DNA of 23,585 nucleotides from Candidatus Methanoperedens sp. (GCA_027460605.1 JAPZAN010000242.1:1-23585), one strand, 5' to 3'. Positions 6,806 to 13,583 are shown, counted from the stretch's first letter. Made by a program: numbers and translations. The notes: generated by a model not told the origin, from the sequence alone.

Positions 6806-8125
6806 TTAAAGCCTCCAGTAGTTAAATCCTGTTTTTATAACTTTTTCTTTATTGTAAATCCCTTTTACATCAGTCAAAACGCATGGATTGCTGCATAGAC
6901 TTTTCAGATATTTAAGATCAAGATTGACAAAATCCCTGTGCTTGACTGCCACGACTATGCCGTCAAATGGTCCAAGGTCTTCAAATTTGTCGGAAAGCTC
7001 AATACCATATTCTTTTAACACCTCTTCTTTTATAGCGTAGGGATCATGAACAATGGTATTTACATTATAGTCTTTTAGTTCATTTATGATATCTATAACC
7101 CTTGAATTTCTTATGTCTCTAACATTTTCCTTGAATGTTATCCCAAGAACAAGTACCCTGCACTTATTCACAGTCTTGCCCGCTTTTATCAACTGCTTTA
7201 CTGTCTGCTCAGCAACATACTTCCCCATGTTATCATTGATTTTCCTTCCTGCGAGTATTACCTCTGGATGATAGCCCATTTCCTGTGCTTTGAAAGTAAG
7301 GTAGTAAGGATCTACGCCAATGCAGTGCCCTCCTACAAGCCCTGGTTCAAAACCTAAAAAATTCCACTTGGTTGACGCGGCTTTTAGTACCTCTTTTGTA
7401 TCCAAATCCTGCATATGGAAAATTACTGATAGTTCGTTCATCAAAGCAATGTTCAGATCCCTCTGGATATTTTCTATGACCTTTGCAGCCTCAGCTGTTT
7501 TTATATCAGGAGCCTTATAAACCCCTGCCTTTACAACAGCTCCGTAAACCTGAACTAATAAATCAGACGTCGTGTTATCACAGCCGGATACTATCTTGAC
7601 CACCTTTGAGAGTGAGTGCTCTTTGTCACCAGGGTTAATTCTTTCAGGCGAATAGCCTGCCTTAAAATCGATGCCATATTTCAGACCTGAGCATTGCTCA
7701 AGAATCGGGACGCAAAAGTCCTCTGTTACCCCAGGGTATACAGTGGATTCATACACCACTATAGTACCACGGCACATATGCGCTCCAACAATCCTTGAGG
7801 CAGATTCCAGTGGCTGGAGGTCCGGTGCCTTATGGTTTGTAATGGGTGTAGGAACGGATATTATGATTATGGATGCTTCCCTCAGTACTGCTGGGTCTGA
7901 GGTGAATTCTAGAACAGATTTTTTCAGCTCTTCAGGCGATGTTTCTTCATTTACATCGATACAGTTTTTTAATGCATCGATCCTATTTTCATTAATATCA
8001 AAACCTATAACTCTTTTAAAAACTTTTCCAAATTCTATAGCAAGAGGTAGACCCACATATCCAAGTCCTACTACTGCTAATGCTTTTTTACCTTCAATTA
8101 TATCCTCAATCATATAATTAATCAC
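6806..8125 (-). CDS. UDP-N-acetylhexosamine 6-dehydrogenase (WbpO/TviB-like)
   Basis: This 439-residue NAD-dependent UDP-sugar dehydrogenase has VVGLGYVGLPLA (18-29) as the NAD loop, the VPTPI segment at 91-95, YSPERINPGDK in the middle domain, and catalytic C268 in GGHCIGVDPYYL. The GHCIGVDPYYL form, not GGSCFPKD, marks the UDP-GlcNAc/GalNAc/ManNAc dehydrogenase branch. It oxidises C6 of a UDP-amino sugar to the uronate using two NAD+. The start is GTG at 8125; a second ATG is four codons in. It is followed by an epimerase with only 1 base between. Distinct from the UDP-glucose dehydrogenase at 9540. Confidence 0.87.
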   Translation of the reverse strand: MINYMIEDIIEGKKALAVVGLGYVGLPLAIEFGKVFKRVIGFDINENRIDALKNCIDVNEETSPEELKKSVLEFTSDPAVLREASIIIISVPTPITNHKAPDLQPLESASRIVGAHMCRGTIVVYESTVYPGVTEDFCVPILEQCSGLKYGIDFKAGYSPERINPGDKEHSLSKVVKIVSGCDNTTSDLLVQVYGAVVKAGVYKAPDIKTAEAAKVIENIQRDLNIALMNELSVIFHMQDLDTKEVLKAASTKWNFLGFEPGLVGGHCIGVDPYYLTFKAQEMGYHPEVILAGRKINDNMGKYVAEQTVKQLIKAGKTVNKCRVLVLGITFKENVRDIRNSRVIDIINELKDYNVNTIVHDPYAIKEEVLKEYGIELSDKFEDLGPFDGIVVAVKHRDFVNLDLKYLKSLCSNPCVLTDVKGIYNKEKVIKTGFNYWRL

Positions 8126-8154
8126 CGTGTCTTAATTTTTTTATCTATTTGAAA

Positions 8155-8204
8155 CACTAAAGATTGCAACCTGTAACACTAAATAAGAGAAAATAATCAC
8201 TAAA
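8155..8204 (-). promoter_or_regulatory. Three helically phased CACTAAA repeats upstream of the UDP-sugar dehydrogenase
   Basis: CACTAAA occurs at 8155-8161, 8177-8183 and 8198-8204, spaced 22 and 21 bases, close to two turns of DNA. The first lies 30 bases before the GTG start of the UDP-sugar dehydrogenase, next to an A/T-rich stretch (minus strand ATAGATAAAAAAATT) that could be its TATA region. The spacing would put bound proteins on one face of the helix. A role in control is inference. Confidence 0.35.
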
Positions 8205-8253
8205 CCTCCGCCATCGGCGGCGCATCCGTGGGGTATGGGGCTTGCCACAGCGC
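8205..8253 (+). repeat. GC-rich double-hairpin intergenic repeat, copy A
   Basis: Copy A of a family seen three times in this window (also 10907 and 13192), all in the same direction. It runs CCTCCGCCATCGGCGG, CGCATCCGTGGGGTATGGGG, CTTGCCACAGCGC. The first hairpin is CCGCC/GGCGG. The second (TGGGGCTTGCCACA) is degraded compared with copy B. It lies between the phased CACTAAA repeats and an HEPN pseudogene that ends 28 bases to its right. Confidence 0.7.
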
Positions 8254-8280
8254 ATTTCGTTGAAGATTTTGTATTTTAAC

Positions 8281-8474
8281 TTACCATTGCAATAGTGCGA
8301 TAGATTGCAGTATTGAGTTGTATGCAATTGAGAAAGCCCAGTCACAATTTTCATCAAGCATATTCCTTGCGATATTCAAATCGCGTTTGCCAGGTCAGTT
8401 GAGTCATTTACCTTTTTCTCGTCAATCGGCAGTCTCTTTATTGACCCGGATCTTTCAAGTTCGTCAATTTTCAC
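8281..8474 (-). pseudogene. Truncated, frameshifted HEPN-domain protein
   Basis: From GTG at 8474 the reading is VKIDELERSGSIKRLPIDEK and VNDSTDLANA before an early TGA. A shifted frame continues NIARNMLDENCDWAFSIAYN and SILQS, then ends at 8281. The LDENxDWAFxIAYNSILQxSRAL pattern belongs to small HEPN-type helical proteins often found beside nucleotidyltransferases or as toxin-like partners. The conserved C-terminal half is missing, and the frame runs out just before repeat copy A. The family call rests on that one motif. The remainder of the 8126-8511 gap holds only the two repeats listed and no other coding signal. Confidence 0.5.
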
Positions 8475-8511
8475 CCAGTTTACTTTTATGCATCAAAAAT
8501 TTTTCCTGACC

Positions 8512-9537
8512 TCAGAATTCAATAGCAGATAAATCCCCTATATTAAGAGAATTATGTTTTCCAATCAGTTTCGCCTCATCTCCAACTATAGAATATTGAA
8601 GATTTACTTTTGAAATATGTGAGCATGCCCCAATGACGCTATCTGAAATAATAGAATTCTCGATATCCGAATCATTCGCTATAGATACATGCGGTCCAAT
8701 TATCGAATTTATGATTGAAACATTATCTCCAATAGCAACAGGTTGAATAATCACCGAATCAATTTTTTGGTGCACGTTGTTTACATTCTTTCTCTCATCC
8801 AGCAGTATGCGGTTCACTTCAAGCAATGACTCAGTGCGTCCGCAATCATACCTCGCTGATACAGGAACAGTTTTAAAACAACAGCCACTATTCACCATTT
8901 CCGCCAATGCATCGGTGAGTTGATATTCGCCATGTGTACGCTTTTTAGTATTGATGATCTTTTCGAGTATCGACATCATAATCGGAGTATCATTAATGAA
9001 ATATACACCTGCTATTCCCAATTTTGATATTGAATTTTGGGGTTTTTCTACCAAGGTTTTTATATTCTCCCCTTCAAGTTCAACAATTCCATATTTTTTC
9101 GGGTCATCCACTTCAATTATCCCGATCGATCCGGCACAATTGCCGTTATTTATATGATTTTCATAAAACTCAAAATATTTGGCTTTGAAAATATTATCCC
9201 CCAATGCTATCATTATATTCGAATCACCTATCGCATCCCTGGCGACAAAAATGGAATGCCCGATACCGAGCTGCTCTTCCTGTTCAACATACCTGATATT
9301 GAAAATACCCGAATAATTCTTATCCACATACGATATGATCTGCTCTTTCTTATATCCTACTACTAATATTATTTCTTCAGGATTCAAATCTTTCATCCGA
9401 TCCAGGATATGACCTATAATGGGCTTTCCTGCAATATACACCATTGGCTTGGGTTTTGTAAATGTATGGGGAAAAAGCCTTTTTCCTGCCCCAGCTGCGG
9501 GAATTACGACTTTGATCTTATTTTTCGCTGTTTCCAT
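8512..9537 (-). CDS. Sugar-1-phosphate nucleotidyltransferase with left-handed beta-helix tail (AglF/RmlA-like)
   Basis: The N-terminal pyrophosphorylase domain has PAAGAGKRLFPHTFTKPKP at 13-31, the nucleotide-binding and catalytic signature, and LGDNIF and EKPQNS further on. The last 90 residues show isoleucine-rich hexapeptide repeats (VIIQPVAIGDNVSIINSIIG and on), a left-handed beta-helix. The enzyme joins a sugar-1-phosphate to UTP or dTTP. It follows UDP-glucose dehydrogenase with a 2-base gap, so UTP:glucose-1-phosphate uridylyltransferase, as for haloarchaeal AglF, is the best guess; a thymidylyltransferase is the alternative. ATG 9537 is chosen; a GTG at 9549 would overlap the upstream stop. 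Confidence 0.85.
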   Translation of the reverse strand: METAKNKIKVVIPAAGAGKRLFPHTFTKPKPMVYIAGKPIIGHILDRMKDLNPEEIILVVGYKKEQIISYVDKNYSGIFNIRYVEQEEQLGIGHSIFVARDAIGDSNIMIALGDNIFKAKYFEFYENHINNGNCAGSIGIIEVDDPKKYGIVELEGENIKTLVEKPQNSISKLGIAGVYFINDTPIMMSILEKIINTKKRTHGEYQLTDALAEMVNSGCCFKTVPVSARYDCGRTESLLEVNRILLDERKNVNNVHQKIDSVIIQPVAIGDNVSIINSIIGPHVSIANDSDIENSIISDSVIGACSHISKVNLQYSIVGDEAKLIGKHNSLNIGDLSAIEF

Positions 9538-9539
9538 AT

Positions 9540-10826
9540 CTACCAGCACAATCCTACATATTCAATATCTTTCCCCGGCGGCGTCAGCATGTGCCGCCCA
9601 TCGATTACAAGCTTTCTTTTCATAACATTGAATTCCTTATCAAGCTCTCTGAACTCATCCCATTCGGTCATTATGAGGCATGCATCGGCTCCATGCAATG
9701 TATCAGCCGCATTATTATTGTACTGGACATTATTGAAAATTCTACTCATATTCTCGTTAGCCATCGGGTCATAAGCAGAAACTTTCACCCCGTTATCAAG
9801 CAATTCTTTTATTACAGGTATCGACCTTGATTCCCTCACATCATCAGTATCATTCTTGAACGCAAGCCCGAGAACCGCTATTTTTTTTCCGCTTAGTTTT
9901 CCAAGCTTATTTTTCAATATCTGTACCATTCTCGATGGCTGCCTTTCATTTATCTCGATAACGGATTTAAGCAATAAAGGTTCATATCCGATCTCCGAAG
10001 CTTTGCCGATAAGAGCTTTCACATCCTTAGGGAAACACGAGCCGCCAAAACCAGCACCTGCATTCAGGAAATACTGTCCTATCCTGAAATCCCTGCCAAC
10101 AGCGTTCATAACTTCGTAAGTGTCAATTCCAAGTTCCTTGCATATGTTTCCAATCTCATTTGCAAATGAAATCCTGGTTGCAAGGAATGCGTTATTCGTG
10201 TATTTTATCATCTCTGCGGTCCGCGGGTTTGTTCTTGTCACTTCGCACTCTAAGCCGCTGTAAAGGGATGCAACAATATCGCCTGCTTTCTTGTCAAGTG
10301 AACCCACTACGATTTTGTCAGGATGCATAAAATCATAAACTGCTTTGCCCTCACGCAGGAACTCCGGATTCATGGCAATACCGAAATCCCCATGATGTTT
10401 TCCCGAGTGCTTCTCTATTATGGGCAGAACAACCTTCTCAGTGGTTTCAGGCACGACCGTGCTTTTCACAACTATAACATGATACTCTTTTTTGTTTTTC
10501 AATGAATTCCCAAGGCTTGAGCTTGCCGCTTTCACTATTCCAAGGTCGATTTTGCCATCCGGATCCTGTGGAGTGGCCACACAAATGAAAGAAACTTCGG
10601 AATTTCTAACAGCAAACTCATAATCAGTGGTTGCGTTCAACCTTTTTCCTGCATGTTTTTTCAAAAGTTCAGGAAGACCTTCTTCGTAAATTGGAGCGAT
10701 GCCGGCATTTATCAGGTCAATTTTTTCCTGGTCTATATCAACGCAAACAACACGATGACCAAGTTCCGCAAAGCAGGCTGCGCTCACTGTACCAACATAT
10801 CCGGTACCAATTATGGATATTTTCAT
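9540..10826 (-). CDS. aglM: UDP-glucose 6-dehydrogenase
   Basis: This 428-residue enzyme has the NAD loop IIGTGYVGTVSA at 5-16, ATPQDPDGKIDL near 84-95, STVVPETTEK near 122, NPEFLREGKAVYDF near 153, and catalytic C264 in GFGGSCFPKD. All three domains are complete, with the C-terminal VLGLAFKNDTDDVRESRSI. It oxidises UDP-glucose to UDP-glucuronate in the cytoplasm, a donor used by archaeal N-glycosylation (AglM in haloarchaea; the symbol is by analogy). The downstream nucleotidyltransferase would make its substrate. No Shine-Dalgarno sequence is apparent; a TATA-like element about 28 bases upstream suggests a very short leader. Confidence 0.92.
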   Translation of the reverse strand: MKISIIGTGYVGTVSAACFAELGHRVVCVDIDQEKIDLINAGIAPIYEEGLPELLKKHAGKRLNATTDYEFAVRNSEVSFICVATPQDPDGKIDLGIVKAASSSLGNSLKNKKEYHVIVVKSTVVPETTEKVVLPIIEKHSGKHHGDFGIAMNPEFLREGKAVYDFMHPDKIVVGSLDKKAGDIVASLYSGLECEVTRTNPRTAEMIKYTNNAFLATRISFANEIGNICKELGIDTYEVMNAVGRDFRIGQYFLNAGAGFGGSCFPKDVKALIGKASEIGYEPLLLKSVIEINERQPSRMVQILKNKLGKLSGKKIAVLGLAFKNDTDDVRESRSIPVIKELLDNGVKVSAYDPMANENMSRIFNNVQYNNNAADTLHGADACLIMTEWDEFRELDKEFNVMKRKLVIDGRHMLTPPGKDIEYVGLCW

Positions 10827-10847
10827 AAATTATTTCTTTTCGACCTT

Positions 10848-10860
10848 TTTTTTATAGTAT
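10848..10860 (-). promoter_or_regulatory. Likely TATA box of the UDP-glucose dehydrogenase operon
   Basis: On the minus strand ATACTATAAAAA lies about 22-34 bases before the ATG at 10826. That distance fits an archaeal promoter giving a leaderless or nearly leaderless transcript, consistent with the absence of a Shine-Dalgarno sequence. Position and composition are the only evidence. Confidence 0.4.
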
Positions 10861-10906
10861 AATTGTCTATGCACAATCCAAATCCAGTGATTTTTACTTT
10901 TTTCAA

Positions 10907-10956
10907 CCTCCGCCACCGGCGGCGCTTCCGTTGGGGTCTGGGGCTTGCCCCAGCGC
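10907..10956 (+). repeat. GC-rich double-hairpin intergenic repeat, copy B (best preserved)
   Basis: This copy reads CCTCCGCCACCGGCGG, CGCTTCCGTTGGGGT, CTGGGGCTTGCCCCAG, CGC. It holds two perfect hairpins: CCGCC-ACC-GGCGG and CTGGGGC-TT-GCCCCAG (7-bp stem). It stands out sharply from the A/T-rich flanks. It lies upstream of the UDP-glucose dehydrogenase promoter and downstream of the 114-residue gene. The bases between it and that gene (10957-11047) hold no gene I can recognise. Confidence 0.75.
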
Positions 10957-11047
10957 TATTAGTTAATTCCGATCACTCTGCCAAAGCCCCCGCTATCTGC
11001 ACCATCCCCCTTATCACCTACGTTAGTGTATCAATTCAGAAATGGTA

Positions 11048-11392
11048 CTAAAGAGCCCCTTTAATAGTATGTTCAGATAAGCTTGAATGTTTTTTTACTA
11101 TATTAACAAAAATCTGTTCCTGCAAAAAAGAGGTTATGGAAAATATATCCTCAAAATCCCAAAATTCTTCCATATCTTTTGCGATCAAACGAGTCTGGAC
11201 TTTAGTAATTGGAAGATGAGAAAGGACGTTCATATAATATCCAAGAGGTTTTGCCCTATCAGAGGAAATGTTCTTGATAGCTCCACATTTGAGGCAGTAT
11301 GGATGTGATTTTAATCCTTTCAGGTGCCCACGGTACTCATAGGGAAGCCATACTTTCTGGATATTCCCACACAGTTTATGATCGCAAGACAT
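11048..11392 (-). CDS. Small conserved-looking protein with a CxxC motif, function unknown
   Basis: This 114-residue soluble protein has C3, C8, H30 and C33-x-x-C36 (YCLKCGAIKN) in its first third, an arrangement that could bind one zinc. The rest is predicted helical (KVQTRLIAKDMEEFWDFEDI, FLQEQIFVNIVKKH). It ends SEHTIKGAL, a pattern like a small helix-turn-helix tail. GGGG lies a few bases before the ATG. It is downstream of the VanZ-like gene on the same strand. I do not recognise the family; a zinc-binding DNA- or RNA-binding protein would fit but is a guess. Confidence 0.6.
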   Translation of the reverse strand: MSCDHKLCGNIQKVWLPYEYRGHLKGLKSHPYCLKCGAIKNISSDRAKPLGYYMNVLSHLPITKVQTRLIAKDMEEFWDFEDIFSITSFLQEQIFVNIVKKHSSLSEHTIKGAL

Positions 11393-11399
11393 GTTTTTC

Positions 11400-11535
11400 C
11401 CCTTTTTTTTTAAAGCTGTTATTGAACTTAACTGCCTTCTCCCATAACCGTTTAGATATACTTAAACCTTCTGCAAACCTTCTGCATTTCCGGAGGATTG
11501 ACCATATGCACATATTCAGGATTTCCCACAACCAT
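11400..11535 (-). pseudogene. Possible decayed gene with an 11-bp tandem duplication
   Basis: Between the VanZ-like gene and the 114-residue gene, two overlapping frames look protein-like: MVVGNPEYVHMVNPPEMQK from the ATG at 11535, then FAEGLSISKRLWEKAVKFNN. They meet at a perfect tandem duplication of an 11-mer (AAACCTTCTGC on the plus strand, 11464-11485). Duplicating 11 bases shifts the frame, which could be the lesion. I do not recognise the protein, and the joined reading may be chance. Confidence 0.25.
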
Positions 11536-11551
11536 AGAATTCGGGATTGAG

Positions 11552-11920
11552 CTAACTAATCCTATGCTTAAAAACTTTAATATAATAAATATAACTTGAA
11601 ATTAAAATTCCCACAGCATCAGCCAGCCAGTCCATAAAACTCATTTCTCTTCCCGGAACAAAGCTCTGGTGCATCTCATCCGATGCTGCATAGGCAAAAG
11701 AAAAGCCCATGCTTGCCAGAAAGGCTGCCGGAGTTAAGGGTATGAACGCCTTCAAGCTGAGCCATCCGAAAGGAATATACTCTCCCATGTGCATCACTTT
11801 ATCCTGTTGTGGAAAAAGCGGCGGTACAGGTATGGATGCAGGTCCCTGGCTTGAGAGGTAAAAGATTAAAATAGCATAGCTTATAAGCCCCACAAACCAG
11901 AAAATCCTTGCTATTTTGAC
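11552..11920 (-). CDS. VanZ-like membrane protein, apparent GTC start
   Basis: A small membrane protein of the VanZ-like family: DKVMHMGEYIPFGWLSLKAF, then ASDEMHQSFVPGREMSFMDW and LADAVGI are the family signature. It is 122 residues with about four helices. Family members begin with a short basic stretch and a full first helix, here KIARIFWFVGLISYAILIFY. The first standard start, GTG at 11893, would cut that helix in half. GGAGG lies exactly 7 bases before an in-frame GTC at 11920, which restores it and overlaps the Wzz-like stop by 10 bases. Function of VanZ-like proteins is poorly known; the neighbours suggest an envelope role. Confidence 0.8.
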   Translation of the reverse strand, partial: VKIARIFWFVGLISYAILIFYLSSQGPASIPVPPLFPQQDKVMHMGEYIPFGWLSLKAFIPLTPAAFLASMGFSFAYAASDEMHQSFVPGREMSFMDWLADAVGILISSYIYYIKVFKHRIS

Positions 11921-12879
11921 GCAGACCCCTCCATGTAATTTTTAAAGAAGGCAGCGAAAACACCGACGAAAAGCCCTAAAACAGCTGCTATTGCGATATT
12001 CAAACTTCTTTTCGGACCTATCACCGTAGGGTCTGTGGGCGGGGTTAGTAGTTCCACTACGTTTGAAGTGGTATTATTAACGCTTGAGTCGGGATTCTCC
12101 AACTCCATCATTTTAGCTTGTAAATCAGCAAGCTTCGCATCTATCGAATTAAGCCGTGAGTTTAATAGAATCAATTCCGGGTTTGATTGTATTAGCTGCT
12201 GCGCGGAATTCGTGTATATTCTACCCTCTTCTTTTATTGACATCAGGTCAGCTATCTTATATTCTATTTCAAGCTGTTTATCTTTATATCCAAACCTTGC
12301 CGCAATGAGAGATAAATTTCTCAATCTCGCGATTTCAAAATCCGCTTCTTCGGCTAATCCTTTCTTAAGCTCGGCGTTAATTTCCTCCCGTTGTTTTGCA
12401 TATAAAACGGATAAATTTTTTAATCGTGGGTAGTCGCTTTGCGATTTCTCAAGGGATTTTCTGTTAAGCTCATCAACAGACACTTCAATATATTGTCCAA
12501 AATATTTCTTCATCATTTCCGGTTTATTCCCTTTGAGCTGTAGCAGGATTTGATTTGTATTCCCGATGTTTTCGACTTTCAGGCTGCTAAGCGTGGATAT
12601 GGCTTCATTTTTTGAAGCTTCGCCATCCTGCGCAGCAGTTTTTTGAATAATGGGTTGAGACTTTAATATTTCAATTGCATCGGCTAAAGAAATTTTTTGA
12701 TTAGATACATACGACAATTTTGCATCAGTCTGGTATTCATCCTGCAGCACAAAAAATGAATAAAAGCCAGACGAAATTAAAGATATAAGGAAAACAGCCA
12801 GAATTAACAGTTTATTTTTCCATACAACTTTCAAATACTCCCTGAGGTCGATTTCCTCTTCAACGATATCATTCACCAT
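11911..12879 (-). CDS. Wzz-like polysaccharide chain-length/co-polymerase protein
   Basis: This 322-residue protein has the architecture of polysaccharide co-polymerases. A short cytoplasmic start (DIVEEEIDLREYLKVVWKNK) is followed by a first membrane helix at about 23-47. A long helical extracytoplasmic region (about 60-285) is rich in Lys, Glu and Ala and likely coiled-coil. A proline-containing TDPTVIGPKR leads into the second helix at about 290-312. Such proteins set the length of surface glycans. There is no Walker motif, so no fused kinase. It overlaps the VanZ-like gene, and their products are probably made together. Confidence 0.8.
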   Translation of the reverse strand: MVNDIVEEEIDLREYLKVVWKNKLLILAVFLISLISSGFYSFFVLQDEYQTDAKLSYVSNQKISLADAIEILKSQPIIQKTAAQDGEASKNEAISTLSSLKVENIGNTNQILLQLKGNKPEMMKKYFGQYIEVSVDELNRKSLEKSQSDYPRLKNLSVLYAKQREEINAELKKGLAEEADFEIARLRNLSLIAARFGYKDKQLEIEYKIADLMSIKEEGRIYTNSAQQLIQSNPELILLNSRLNSIDAKLADLQAKMMELENPDSSVNNTTSNVVELLTPPTDPTVIGPKRSLNIAIAAVLGLFVGVFAAFFKNYMEGSASK

Positions 12880-12951
12880 GAAGTGCCTAAACGCCGGTAG
12901 ATATTATAAATATTATGGAAAGGATTATACGGAGAGATAAATCAAATAATT

Positions 12952-13098
12952 TTATTTATTAAGCTCTCTCCTGACAGCATTTGTATTCTCGTTCGTCCTT
13001 CGTGCAATCTCCCTGACATACATCTCAGTCTCTGGATTTAGAAGGAAGAGTGTCAGCAACTTTACTCTTGTTTTAGATGCGAATAATTTTTCAAGCAT
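12952..13098 (-). pseudogene. Truncated winged-helix DNA-binding regulator (48 codons)
   Basis: ATG at 13098 opens MLEKLFASKTRVKLLTLFLL, then NPETEMYVREIARRTNENTN, AVRRELNK and a stop. This is the N-terminal helix-turn-helix half of archaeal wHTH regulators, in which the recognition helix (TNENxNAVRREL) is normally followed by NLxxLGLL and a wing. The wing and everything after are missing. The frame is clean, so a 48-residue product could be made. A TATA-like run and inverted repeats sit directly upstream. It precedes the Wzz-like gene by about 70 bases. It is read as a decayed regulator; a functional mini-protein is possible. Confidence 0.6.
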
Positions 13099-13140
13099 TG
13101 AGTACAAATTGTATTCAATCGTATAAAAATATTACTCAAT
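13097..13140 (-). promoter_or_regulatory. TATA-like element flanked by ATTGA(G/A)TA operator half-sites
   Basis: On the plus strand ATTGAGTAC (13097-13105) and GTATTCAAT (13111-13119) form a 9-bp inverted repeat with one mismatch around AAATT. A further TACTCAAT at 13133-13140 is a perfect inverse of the first eight bases. Between them lies GTATAAAAATAT, a likely TATA box for the minus strand, about 25-35 bases before the wHTH start, which suggests a leaderless transcript. The layout fits self-repression by the wHTH protein (inference). Confidence 0.4.
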
Positions 13141-13191
13141 TACTACCCCATATTTTCAATGCTGTGCGAAGCAGCCAGAGAAACTTGCTGT

Positions 13192-13241
13192 CACCGCCGG
13201 AGAGCGGCGCCACCGTGGGGTCTGGGGCGCAGCCCCAGCGC
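13192..13241 (+). repeat. GC-rich double-hairpin intergenic repeat, copy C
   Basis: This copy reads CACCGCCGGAGAGCGGCG, CCACCGTGGGGT, CTGGGGCGCAGCCCCAG, CGC. The second hairpin (CTGGGGC-GCA-GCCCCAG) is perfect; the first is altered (CCGCCGGAGAGCGG). It lies directly downstream of the broken GT4 gene at 13242-13579, and that gene's frame reads into it. Confidence 0.7.
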
Positions 13242-13579
13242 TGTTTGTAGAAGAATTTCGCAGAATTGCAAGAAAATTCGGCTTATGCCTCCTTGCAGCG
13301 AAATGCGCCCAGTTACCAGAAAAAATAAAAAATTCATACTCCTTAGAAAAATCGCACATGGCAAATTTCAAAGAAGCAGAAATCTGCTTGAGCAGCGGCT
13401 GTTTAACCGTCTCCCCGAGGCTTATAATATTCACATCCTCAAACCCCATCTTAATAACAGAATCATCATTCACATCAGTGGTAATCACATTCGCTTTTAA
13501 CCCTCGTGCAAGCGTCAGCACAAGCTTCTTGCCGCCGCCGATTGGCGCCTATGTAATCGTGGAAGATTACGATTCTCAC
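13242..13579 (-). pseudogene. 5' fragment of a GT4-type glycosyltransferase, frameshifted and cut at repeat C
   Basis: From GTG at 13579 the reading is VRIVIFHDYIGA, then one extra A (GCCAATCGG) shifts to GGGKKLVLTLARGLKANVIT and TDVNDDSVIKMGFEDVNIIS, down to EYEFFIFSGNWAHFAARRHK and PNFL. This is the N-terminal domain of a glycosyltransferase in which FIFSGNWAHFAAxRHxPNxxYCHTPxR is usual. After PNFL the similarity stops, and within about 35 bases the frame enters repeat C. About two thirds of the enzyme, including the nucleotide-sugar site, is missing. It starts 4 bases after the VapC stop. Confidence 0.7.
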
Positions 13580-13583
13580 TTAT

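Noticed and set aside
8205..13241. CRISPR array
   Set aside because: The three repeats are kilobases apart with genes between them, and none is arranged with regular short spacers.
13156..13521. A 121-codon open frame spanning the GT4 remnant and repeat C
   Set aside because: Only the first 80 or so codons look like a glycosyltransferase. The tail is a translation of the hairpin repeat, so it is a pseudogene running into a repeat, not a fusion protein.
207..13579. The possibility that all frameshifts are sequencing errors
   Set aside because: The shifts fall in genes that also have large deletions or missing ends, while about 20 neighbouring genes read cleanly over full length. Decay is the simpler explanation, although the three odd start codons cannot be cleared this way.
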